64,000 nt of DNA from AG25 sp035517615 (lineage in GTDB: Bacteria; Gemmatimonadota; Gemmatimonadetes; Gemmatimonadales; GWC2-71-9), in contig DATIYM010000007.1 of assembly GCA_035517615.1 (NCBI GenBank), positions 62,001 to 126,000 on the forward strand. The letters run 5' to 3'. The position numbers and the translations under genes are program-made. The notes beneath the pieces were generated by a model that had not been told where the DNA came from, made no database searches, and worked only from the letters and a program-made list of their open reading frames with translations. Of the stretch, positions 54,721 to 63,400 are shown piece after piece (the stretch's first letter is position 1; each line of letters starts with the position of its first letter).

Positions 54721-56154
54721 ATGTCTGATCTGCTTTCGGCCCGCGCTCAGATGGGCACCTCGCTCGCGTTTCACATCATCTTCGCACTCGTGGGCATCGG
54801 GATGCCGCTGATGATGGTGGTGGCGGAACGCAAATGGTACGACACGGGAGACGAGATCTACCATGAGCTGGCGCAACGCTGGGCACGCGGAACCGCGATT
54901 CTGTTTGCCGTCGGCGCCGTCTCGGGCACGGTCCTGTCGTTCGAGCTGGGCCTGCTCTGGCCGGGCTTCATGCGGCAGGCCGGCGGGATCATCGGGATGC
55001 CGTTTTCGCTCGAGGGATTCGCGTTCTTCACGGAGGCGATCTTCCTCGGGATCTACCTGTACGGCTGGGAGCGGATCTCGCCGCGGGCCCACATGATCGC
55101 GGGATTGCTGGTGGCGGTAAGCGGAGCCGCCTCGGGCATTTTCGTCGTGATCGCGAATGCGTGGATGAACACGCCCAGCGGTTTCAGGATCGTGAATGGT
55201 GCGATCACGGACGTCGACCCGATCGCGGCGATGCGCAATCCCGCGGCGCTGTCCCAAACGATCCATATGACGCTGGCGGCATACGCGAGCACCGGGCTCG
55301 CGGTTGCCGGCATTCACGCGTTTCTCCTGCTCAGAGATTCTTCGAATGCCTTCCATCGGAGAGCGTTGACGATCGCCCTTCTCGTCGGCGGCCCGGCCGC
55401 GGTGCTCCAGCCGCTCTCGGGCGACCTGGCCGCGCGCCAGGTGGCGCGCTACCAGCCGGCGAAGCTCGCCGCAATGGAAGCGCTGTTCGCGACGGAACAG
55501 GGCGCGCCGCTCGTGCTCGGCGGATGGCCGGACATCGAGCAGCACACTACCCGCGCTGCGATCCGCATTCCCTACGGTCTCTCACTGCTGGCCTTTCACG
55601 ATCCACACGCGACCGTGCGCGGCCTCGACGCCATTCCGGAAGACGAATGGCCCAACGTGCCGGTCGTCCACTGGAATTTCCAGCTCATGGTGGCACTCGG
55701 GAGTTACATGGCGCTGGTGGTTTTCTTGGCTGCGGTAGCGGCCGGGAGGCGGGAAGCGGGAGGCGGGAAGCGGGAGGCGGGAGGCGGGAAGCGGGAAGCG
55801 GGAGGTGGGAAGCGGGTAGTTAGTGGCATTGCCGACCAGAAGTGGCTGTTGCGGGCAATCGTGGTCGCGGGACCCATGGGATTCCTCGCGACCGAAGCCG
55901 GGTGGATGACGACGGAATTCGGACGCCAGCCCTGGGTGATCTACGGTGTGCTGCGAACGCGCGATGCGGTGTCGCCAATGCCCGGCCTCGTCGTTCCGTT
56001 CGTCGTGTTCACGCTCCTTTACTGCTTCCTCGGATGGGTCGTGGGATGGCTGCTGTATCGCCAGATCCTGCACAGTCCCAAGATCTCAGAACAGGTGTGG
56101 GCGAATGTCACTGTAGGGAAAGGCGAAGAGGGAAGGGGGAAGGGCACGGCATGA
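54721..56154 (+). CDS. cydA: Cytochrome bd ubiquinol oxidase subunit I
   Basis: 477 residues. MGTSLAFHIIFALVGIGMP holds the heme b595 His near 18; a conserved Glu-rich helix (LSFELGLLWPG, EGFAFFTEAIFLGIYLYGW) and the short Q-loop around GDLAARQVARYQPAKLAAMEALF are intact. After the helix ending VVFLAAVAAG, an insertion REAGGGKREAGGGKREAGG comes from ten GGGARGC heptamers (55,744-55,813). The C-terminal tail GKGEEGRGKGTA is another purine repeat. Oxidises quinol and reduces oxygen with high affinity. Divergent from the methyltransferase. Confidence 0.94.
   Translation: MSDLLSARAQMGTSLAFHIIFALVGIGMPLMMVVAERKWYDTGDEIYHELAQRWARGTAILFAVGAVSGTVLSFELGLLWPGFMRQAGGIIGMPFSLEGFAFFTEAIFLGIYLYGWERISPRAHMIAGLLVAVSGAASGIFVVIANAWMNTPSGFRIVNGAITDVDPIAAMRNPAALSQTIHMTLAAYASTGLAVAGIHAFLLLRDSSNAFHRRALTIALLVGGPAAVLQPLSGDLAARQVARYQPAKLAAMEALFATEQGAPLVLGGWPDIEQHTTRAAIRIPYGLSLLAFHDPHATVRGLDAIPEDEWPNVPVVHWNFQLMVALGSYMALVVFLAAVAAGRREAGGGKREAGGGKREAGGGKRVVSGIADQKWLLRAIVVAGPMGFLATEAGWMTTEFGRQPWVIYGVLRTRDAVSPMPGLVVPFVVFTLLYCFLGWVVGWLLYRQILHSPKISEQVWANVTVGKGEEGRGKGTA
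55744..55813 (+). repeat. Ten-copy GGGARGC heptamer array inside cydA
   Basis: Units are GGGAGGC or GGGAAGC (ninth unit ends in T). Because 7 and 3 are coprime, three units give the 7-residue peptide REAGGGK. The array adds a positively charged loop between membrane helices and does not disturb the frame. Confidence 0.95.
56116..56144 (+). repeat. Irregular GGGAAG repeat at the end of cydA
   Basis: A 29-base purine run codes the CydA tail and also supplies the ribosome-binding site of cydB (GGGAAGGG ending 7 bases before its ATG). Confidence 0.7.
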
Positions 56155-57179
56155 TCTCACTGCCCGACATTCTCGCCGGGGTGATCGTTGTCGCGCTCAA
56201 TGCGTATGTGCTCCTGGCCGGAGCGGATTTTGGCGGAGGCGTGTGGGACCTGCTGGCGCGCGGTCCGCGGCGCGACGCGCAGCGTGAGGTCATCGCCGAG
56301 GCGATTGGACCCGTGTGGGAAGCGAATCACGTCTGGCTCATACTCGCCCTGGTCGTGCTGTTCACGGCATTCCCACCGGTGTTCGCGGAGCTGGGTACGC
56401 GGCTCCACATCCCCTTCGCCCTCGTGCTGATCGGGATCGTGCTGCGCGGCTCGGCATTCGCCTTTCGCAGCTACGGTGGCGAGCCAAGCGGGGTGCAGCT
56501 GCGCTGGGGGCACGTGTTCGCCATCGCGAGCGCCGTAACGCCACTGCTGCTCGGCACCGCGCTGGGGGCGATTGCCGCGGGGAGATTAGGGGAAGCGGGA
56601 AGCGGGAACGGGAATGGGTTCGTGGCGGTGTACGTGCGGCCATGGCTCGCGCCGTTTCCCATATCCGTGGGCATTCTCGCGATTGCCTGTTTTTCGTTGC
56701 TCGCCGCGGTGTATCTCACACTGGAATCAGACGAGCGCGCGCTGCAAGAGGACTTCGCGCGGCGCGCGCTCGCGGCGCAGGGCGTGGTGATTGTCTGCGG
56801 TCTCGCGGCGCTCGGGCTGGCGCGCTCGGCATCCCCGCAGCTTGCTCAAGGTCTGCTCAAGGCGTCCAGCGCCGTGCTGGTGCAAGGACTGGCGGCGCTC
56901 GCCGCGCTCATCGTGCTGGTGGCGCTGGTCCGACGGCGATTCACGATCGCGCGGATCGCCGCAGCGGTCGAAGCGTCGTTGATCTTGTGGGGATGGGCGC
57001 TCGGGCAGTATCCATACATCCTGCCTCCCGATTGGACGATCGACGGCGCTGCGGCTCCTGCCGCGACGCTCGAGCTCCTGCTTGGCGCGTTGGCAGTCGG
57101 AGCTGTCGTGCTATTTCCGTCGCTGCTCTATCTCTTCCGCGTGTTCAAGGCGAAGACGATGTCCGACGCCGTGCCGTAG
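56151..57179 (+). CDS. cydB: Cytochrome bd ubiquinol oxidase subunit II
   Basis: 342 residues with eight or nine hydrophobic segments. N-terminal LNAYVLLAGADFGGGVWDLLA, then IGPVWEANHVWLILALVVLF and GSAFAFRSYG are the CydB signatures. A small GEAGSGNGNG loop insertion is coded by GGGAAGC-type repeats at 56,589-56,618. Overlaps cydA (ATGA). No small cydX-like gene follows; the DUF167 gene overlaps its last 35 bases on the other strand. Confidence 0.94.
   Translation: MISLPDILAGVIVVALNAYVLLAGADFGGGVWDLLARGPRRDAQREVIAEAIGPVWEANHVWLILALVVLFTAFPPVFAELGTRLHIPFALVLIGIVLRGSAFAFRSYGGEPSGVQLRWGHVFAIASAVTPLLLGTALGAIAAGRLGEAGSGNGNGFVAVYVRPWLAPFPISVGILAIACFSLLAAVYLTLESDERALQEDFARRALAAQGVVIVCGLAALGLARSASPQLAQGLLKASSAVLVQGLAALAALIVLVALVRRRFTIARIAAAVEASLILWGWALGQYPYILPPDWTIDGAAAPAATLELLLGALAVGAVVLFPSLLYLFRVFKAKTMSDAVP
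56589..56618 (+). repeat. Short GGGAAGC repeat inside cydB
   Basis: About four units, the last ones degenerate (GGGAAC, GGGAAT). Read in a different frame from the cydA array, giving Glu-Ala-Gly-Ser-Gly-Asn-Gly. Confidence 0.75.
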
Positions 57180-57447
57180 CCGGCCGCTTCGCGAGCAGCG
57201 AGCGTGCGATCCCGCTCGCATCCATACCGTCCACGCTGATCCGCTTGCGGCGGCTCGTAAAGCCCGCCGTGATGGTTACCGCGCCCTTCGCCACGCCGAG
57301 TGCGCTGGCGACGAATCGTAGCAGTTCTGCGTTCGCCGCGCCGTCCTGCGCTCGCGCCGCGATCCGGATCCGGATGGCGTCGCCATGCATGCCGATGATT
57401 TCGTTGGCGCTGGCGCCCGGGACCACGTGCACCCAGATCTCGCGCAT
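57145..57447 (-). CDS. DUF167/YggU-family protein
   Basis: 100 residues. DUF167 pattern: IWVHVVPGASANEI, RIAARAQDGAANAELLRFVA, then ITAGFTSRRKRI. Function unknown despite a solved fold. The C-terminal 15 residues are Ala/Arg/Ser-rich and overlap the end of cydB on the opposite strand, so there is no room for a terminator between the two. Confidence 0.88.
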   Translation of the reverse strand: MREIWVHVVPGASANEIIGMHGDAIRIRIAARAQDGAANAELLRFVASALGVAKGAVTITAGFTSRRKRISVDGMDASGIARSLLAKRPATARRRTSSSP

Positions 57448-57453
57448 CGAGCG

Positions 57454-58806
57454 TCAGGCGCCGAGCTCCCGGATCGCTCGGAGCACCGTGTCGATGTCAT
57501 CGGGACTGTTCATGATCCCGGCCGCCACGCGCGCGTAGGATTTCTTGTAGGGTGAGGTGGTCGTACGGATCTTCTTGGCGGCGAGGCGCGCCGTCACCTG
57601 ATCCACCGTCAACCCGTCGACCTCGAAGCAAGAAATGCCCGCGGAAAGCTCGGGATCGCGCGGGGTGTGCAACGTGAGCCCCTTGAGCTTCGCGGCCGCA
57701 TCACGGAACGAGGCGTTCAGATCCGCGATTCGCGCGGCGACACGGTCTCGGCCAATCGAGCGGTGCAGGTCGACCGCCGCGGGCACCGCGAGCAGGTGTT
57801 CGAAGGCCACGAAGCCCCCGGGAGAAACAGACGAGGCCTGCGTCGGCGGGAGCGGCGCGCGATTCATCCATGCAGGCCAGGAGGTTTGGAAGCTGTCGGG
57901 ATCGAACGACGGGATGGTCGGCCGCAGGTATTGCCAGACGTCGCTCTTGCCCCAGAGGAACCCGGTCCCACGCGGGCCGAACAGCCATTTGTGTGTGCCG
58001 GCGGCGAAGAAATCGCAGCCCGTGCGGGCGGCGTCCACATCCTGATTGGCGAAGCCATGCACGCCGTCCACGATCAACAGGCAGCGGTCGGCCTCGCTGC
58101 GGCCGGCATTGGCGCGCGCCACGACTGTGGCGATGTCCGCGATGGGAAGCTTGACTCCCGTAGACGAATGGACCCAGGTCACACCCACGGCGCGCGTCTT
58201 GGGGGTGATGGCTTTGGCCACCCGCTCCGTGATCTGGGCGATGTTCGCCGATGACCCGGTGTCGTACAGGGGGATGTAGCGCACACCGCATCCACTGCGC
58301 GCGGCCGAGTATCGGATCGACTCATGATGCGAATAGTGATCATGCTCGGTCGTGACGATCTCCTGATCCGCGCGGATGCGTAATCCATGGTATGCCATGG
58401 CCAAGGCACCCGTAGTGTTCGACGTGATGCAGATTTCGGATGGCTGGCCGCCGATGTAATCGGCAAGAGCGCGCTTCACGGCCTCGAACGGCCGGCCCTC
58501 GGAGTCGCTGAGCGCCGCCAACTCGAGCCACACCGGATCGGCATCGAGCTTCCGGCGAAACCGATCGATCGCTTCGGCCACGGGTTTCGGGTGGGAGACG
58601 AGCAGGAAGCTCGCAAGGTGTACCCAGTCGGGAGCGAGCGGAAACAGCGCGCGCACCGCCTGCCAGTCCACGTCTCCATCGCGCCGGCGCAGTGGATGCG
58701 GCAGCGTGACATGCTCCGCGAGCGGAGCCGCATAGAGGCGAGGCCACGATCCGGCAGTGAGACCTGCTATGACCGACGCGAGCATCTGACGGCGCGCGAG
58801 CGTCAT
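57454..58806 (-). CDS. Tat-exported class V aminotransferase-like PLP enzyme
   Basis: 450 residues. A twin-arginine signal (LARRQMLASVIAGLTAGS) precedes the fold-type I domain: ITSNTTGALAMAYHG, Asp247 in LIVDGVHGF and PLP Lys273 in AGTHKWLFGPRG. The look is that of isopenicillin-N-epimerase-like/cysteine-desulfurase-like proteins. Export of a PLP enzyme by Tat is consistent with folding in the cytoplasm. Reaction unknown. Separated by 6 bases from the DUF167 gene. Confidence 0.87.
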   Translation of the reverse strand: MTLARRQMLASVIAGLTAGSWPRLYAAPLAEHVTLPHPLRRRDGDVDWQAVRALFPLAPDWVHLASFLLVSHPKPVAEAIDRFRRKLDADPVWLELAALSDSEGRPFEAVKRALADYIGGQPSEICITSNTTGALAMAYHGLRIRADQEIVTTEHDHYSHHESIRYSAARSGCGVRYIPLYDTGSSANIAQITERVAKAITPKTRAVGVTWVHSSTGVKLPIADIATVVARANAGRSEADRCLLIVDGVHGFANQDVDAARTGCDFFAAGTHKWLFGPRGTGFLWGKSDVWQYLRPTIPSFDPDSFQTSWPAWMNRAPLPPTQASSVSPGGFVAFEHLLAVPAAVDLHRSIGRDRVAARIADLNASFRDAAAKLKGLTLHTPRDPELSAGISCFEVDGLTVDQVTARLAAKKIRTTTSPYKKSYARVAAGIMNSPDDIDTVLRAIRELGA

Positions 58807-58818
58807 CGAGTCTTCTCC

Positions 58819-59385
58819 TTAAATGATTGAGAGCAGCACCTGCCGGAGCACCCATAGGGCCAGCCACGCCACGAGCGGACTCAGATCAAATGCGCCGACG
58901 GTCGGAAGCACGCGGCGGATCGGTTCCACGAGCCAGTCCGTGAGCACGTAGGCCGGCCGCATCCAGCGCGAGTATCCGAACACGCCGATCCACGAGCCGA
59001 TCACGCGCAGAATCAGCGCGGCGATGAGAATGTCGTACAGCAGCGCGATTGCGAGGGCGAGAATCGCGCGCAGGCCACCGTGCGACACGGCCGCCAGCTC
59101 GAACCCCGCCTGAATCGCCCAATCGATGAGCGACAGCAGCAGCACGCCAATGACGGCTGTCCCAATGGCGAGCCACCATCCGGCGTTGAGCGGATTGCCG
59201 CCCGAACGGACCAGACGGCGCTCGATGGGCCCGGTGAACGGCTCGCTGATCGTTCGCAGCGCGCGGCCCAGCGGGTGGAACGGCGAGATGCGGCGCGTCC
59301 GAACGAGCCACCCGGCCAGCGCGATCAGTGTGGCGGTGCAAAACGCGGCAAAAACGAAAATGCGCGCCGCGGAGTGAACAGTCAT
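58819..59385 (-). CDS. YggT-family membrane protein
   Basis: 188 residues. Four hydrophobic segments, with two YggT-like repeats: PFHPLGRALRTISEPFTGPIER and YVLTDWLVEPIRRVLPTVGAFDLSPLVA. The family is associated with osmotic and division-related functions in other bacteria, but is poorly understood. Start ATG 59385; the following Tat-enzyme gene begins 12 bases after its stop. Confidence 0.88.
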   Translation of the reverse strand: MTVHSAARIFVFAAFCTATLIALAGWLVRTRRISPFHPLGRALRTISEPFTGPIERRLVRSGGNPLNAGWWLAIGTAVIGVLLLSLIDWAIQAGFELAAVSHGGLRAILALAIALLYDILIAALILRVIGSWIGVFGYSRWMRPAYVLTDWLVEPIRRVLPTVGAFDLSPLVAWLALWVLRQVLLSII

Positions 59386-59413
59386 TTGGACGACCGGAGC
59401 GGCACGGCGCGCG

Positions 59414-60373
59414 TCAGGGCGTAAAAACTTCGACGATGTCGGATTCCGAAAAGCCAGGCCGCGTTCCGCCCCCGATGACATAGATCCTGCCGTCGAAGGC
59501 CACTACCGCCATGCCGTGCCGTGCGGTCGGCAGCGGGGCCGCTTCCGACCATTCGTTCTTTGCCGGGTCGTAGATCTCGTGATCGTTGAACACGGCGTAG
59601 CGACTCTCGCCGCCGAACGTGTGAATCTTTCCGTCGAGCACCGCCGATCCCAGCGCCCCCGAGGCGTTGAGCATCGGGGCCCTCTGTCCCCAATGGTCGT
59701 GCACTGGATCGTAGGTTTCCACCGTGTTCATGTTGTGATCCGGATTGAGCAGCCGACCCCCGATGACGTAAATGATGTCGTGGGACACCGCGGCGGTGAG
59801 GTGATCGCGTTTGGTGAGAATCGGCCAGCCATTGTGCCATTGGTCGAGTGCGGGCTCGTAGATGGGTGTCACGTCGGCCATGCCGCCGTCGACGAGCCGC
59901 TCGAGACCGCCCAGCACGACGATTTGCTTGCCGACCGTCACGGCAGCCGCGGCCGCCCGGGGCCGCGAGATCTGGCTTTTCGAAATCCAGGTGTTGCGGC
60001 CGGGCTGATAGGACCAGACCGTGCGCTCGGCGTGAAACTCCTTGCCGGAAAATCCTCCGATCACGTACAACACGGAGTCGCCCATGACCGCGAGCGCCAT
60101 GTGGTGGCGCGGGGCGGGGAGGTCCGCGACGCTCTCCCAGGAGTCGCTCGCGGGATCGTACCGATACACGTGCGCGGTCGGTTGTCCTTTCCCGTCGATC
60201 CCGCCCGCCACGTAGATCCGCCCGCGCAGCACCGCGGCGCGCGCCTCGAGCAACGGCTCCGGAAGGCGATGCGCCGTGGTCCAGTGCGCGAGGGAATCCG
60301 GAGGCACGGCGGCGCGAGCCGGTGCGCGACAGGGTGTGACACTTCCCAGAGCGACAAGCAGCAGCGAGAGCAT
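59414..60373 (-). CDS. Exported Kelch-repeat protein
   Basis: 319 residues. An N-terminal signal (MLSLLLVALGSVTPC) then six Kelch repeats, each with GG followed by Tyr/Trp (IYVAGGIDG, LYVIGGFSG, IVVLGGLER, IYVIGGRLL, IHTFGGESR, IYVIGGGTR), so a complete six-bladed propeller. Likely a periplasmic or surface protein, possibly with N-acetylneuraminate-epimerase-like or galactose-oxidase-like shape, but catalytic residues were not identified. Confidence 0.88.
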   Translation of the reverse strand: MLSLLLVALGSVTPCRAPARAAVPPDSLAHWTTAHRLPEPLLEARAAVLRGRIYVAGGIDGKGQPTAHVYRYDPASDSWESVADLPAPRHHMALAVMGDSVLYVIGGFSGKEFHAERTVWSYQPGRNTWISKSQISRPRAAAAAVTVGKQIVVLGGLERLVDGGMADVTPIYEPALDQWHNGWPILTKRDHLTAAVSHDIIYVIGGRLLNPDHNMNTVETYDPVHDHWGQRAPMLNASGALGSAVLDGKIHTFGGESRYAVFNDHEIYDPAKNEWSEAAPLPTARHGMAVVAFDGRIYVIGGGTRPGFSESDIVEVFTP

Positions 60374-60453
60374 GCAGTGTACCTGTGTAGTGTGAGCGGT
60401 CAGCCGGTCAGCCGCCGCAACCTAACCGTGACGGCGGAACGTGCAACTACGGC

Positions 60454-63400
60454 TCATGCGAATGCGGCGGCAACAATGCGGCTTTGCTCGGCTTGATGCG
60501 CGGCGGGATATCCTTCAGCCGGGCTCGAGCGCTCGGGACGGGTAATGTCCCGCAACGCGACGCGTTCCGGAACGAGCGGCCGGAGCTGGGGGATCATGAA
60601 TTTCTGCGGTCCCATATTGCGCGGCTCCTCCTGCACCCACGCGATCTCAGTCAATGCCGGATAGCGGGCGACGAGCTCGGCCATCTCCGACGCGGGGAAC
60701 GGGTACAGGAGCTCCACCCTGGCCACGGCGACGTGGGTCGCCGTGGCGCGTTCGGGCGACATGATCAGATCGTAGTAGACCTTGCCCGTGCACAGCACGA
60801 GCCGCCGGACTTCGTCCCGACGACTCGCGGCGGTCGTGTCGTCCAGCACGGGTCGGAAGCCGCCCGAGGTCAGCTCGTCGAGTCGCGACGCCGCCTGCGG
60901 GAGCCTGAGCAGGCTCTTGGGCGTGAACAAGACCAGCGGTCGAAGCTCCGGATGCTTGGCCTGCCGCCGGAGCAGATGGAAGTACTGCGCCGGCGTCGAG
61001 CAGTTCGCGATCCGCAGGTTGCCCTCGACGCCCAGCGCGAGGAACCGCTCGACCCGCGCGCTCGAATGCTCCGGTCCCTGGCCCTCGTAGCCGTGCGGCA
61101 ACAGCAGGGTGAGCCGTGAGGTTTGACCCCATTTCGCCAGTCCCGCGATCAGAAACTGGTCGATTATGACTTCGCCGGCATTGGCGAAATCGCCGAACTG
61201 GGCTTCCCACAACACCAGCGCGTCTGGCGCGGCGGCGGCGTAGCCGTACTCGAACCCGAGGCATGCGAATTCCGAGAGCGGGCTGTTGTGCAGCTCGAAC
61301 GGGGCGCGCGCGCCCGGCAGGTTTTGCAGCGGCGAGTAACGCTGCCCGGAGGTCGCATCGTAGAACGCGAGGTGCCGCTGGCTGAACGTGCCGCGCTCGG
61401 TGTCCTGCCCGGTCAATCGGATGGCGGTGCCCTCATGCACCAGCGTCGCGAACGCGAGCGCCTCGGCATGGGCCCACTCGATTTCCGCGACCGTGAGTGC
61501 CACGCGCCAGCGGTCCACCTGCCGCTTGAGCTTGGGGTGCAGCGTGAAGTCGGGGGGCAGCGCGAGCAGCTGCTCGTTCAACCCGGTGAGGAGCTGCGCC
61601 GCCACGCGAGTGTCCGGCTCGCTCACGGCCTGCGCGCCCGAAATCCGCTGCGGCTCCTCGCCTTTGGCGTCCTCGAACAAGTGCGTTTGCAGGGACTGAC
61701 GGATTTCCCCCATCTGCTTCTCGAGCGCCTGTAAGCCGCGTTCCGCGTCCGCCGGATCGACCAGCCCCTCGGCCGCAAGCCGCTCGACGTAGCGCTGACG
61801 CACCGTGGGGGTTTCTTTGATGCGCTGGTACATGAGCGGCTGCGTGAACGTCGGCTCGTCGGTTTCGTTGTGCCCGTGGCGGCGATATCCCACGAGATCG
61901 ATCACGACGTCGCCGTGGAATCGGTCGCGGTACATCATGGCCAGGCGCACCGCCGCGAGGCACGCTTCCGGATCGTCGGCGTTGACGTGGGTGATGGGAA
62001 CGTCGAAGCCCTTGGCGAGATCGCTCGCGTAATCCGTCGAGCGTCCTTCTCTCGGCTCGGTTGTGAACCCGAGCTGATTGTTGGCGATGAAGTGAACGGT
62101 TCCGCCGGTCGTGTAGCCTTTGAGTCCCGCCAGATTGAACGTCTCCGCCACGACCCCCTGCGCCGCGAACGAGGCGTCACCGTGAATCAGCACCGGCAGC
62201 GCCACCGAGCCATCGTGCAGCGCGACCTTGCCGCGCCGGTTGGTCTGGCTCGCGCGCGCACGCCCTTCGACCACCGGGTTGACGGCTTCGAGGTGGCTCG
62301 GGTTCGCGGACAGCGTCACGTTCACCGGCTTTCCGGCAAGCGTCTGATATACGCCGTCGGCGCCGTGGTGATATTTGACGTCGCCCGTTCCGCCCTCGGG
62401 CGTGAGTGTTTCCTCGACGTGCCGGCCGCCCTCGAATTCGGCGAAGATCGTCTCGTACGGCAGGCCGACCACGTGCGCGAGCACGTTCAGGCGCCCGCGA
62501 TGCGCCATGCCCATGACCACCCGGCGGGCACCCGCCGTGCCCGCCAGCTCGATCGTCAGGTCGAGCATCGGGACCAGAGCGTCGAGTCCCTCGATCGAGA
62601 ATCGTTTCTGGCCCAGATAGGTGCGCTGCAGAAATCGCTCGAGCGCCTCGACGGCGGTCAATCGTGAGAGCAAGCGGCGCTGCTCATCGGGCGCGAGCGG
62701 TCGGAGGTGCTCGCCGGATTCGATCACGCGGCGCAGCCACAGGCGCTGTTCATGACTGCCGATGTGCTCGACCTCATAGGAGATCGTGCCGCAATACGTG
62801 CGCAGCAGCTCGGGATACGCGTCAGCCAGCGTCCGGCCCGGCACGTAGATCCGGAGCAAGTCCGCCGGAACGGTGGCCATGTTATCCGGCGTGAGGCCGA
62901 GCGGCGCGGGATCGAGCGACGGATCGCCGGGCGGCTGGGAGCCCAGCGGGTCGAGCCGGGCCGCGAGATGGCCGAAGTGACGGATTGCTTTCACCAGCGC
63001 CATCGCGGCGGCAACGTGCTTCAGGTCCTCGAGACCAGCGGTGTGACGGGAGGCGGGAAGCGGGAGGCGGGACGCGGGAAGCGAAACTGCCCCGGTCATC
63101 CCGCTTCCCGCTTCCCGCTTCCCGCCTCCCGTCACGCCGAGGCTTTCCCTCACACCATCGTAGAATCGTGCGTCTTCGAGCAGTTCTTCGACGCGCCGCA
63201 GAAACACTCCCGATTCGGCGCCCTGGATGATCCGGTGATCGTACGTGCTCGTGATCGTCATAATCTTCGCCGGACCGACCTGACGAATCGTGCCGGTCGC
63301 GAGGATCGCGCCCTGGCCGCGCATCAGCCGCGGGACGGACGCGACGGTGCCGAGGGTGCCGGGATTCGTGAGCGTGATCGTGGCGCCCGCGAGGTCGTCC

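Noticed and set aside
55744..55813. Regular short repeats that might suggest a CRISPR array
   Set aside because: Units are 7 bases, directly adjacent, without spacers, and lie inside an intact cydA reading frame.
57145..57179. Overlap of cydB and the DUF167 gene as a sign of misannotation
   Set aside because: Both proteins have clear family matches up to the overlap; a short tail-to-tail overlap is normal in this dense genome.
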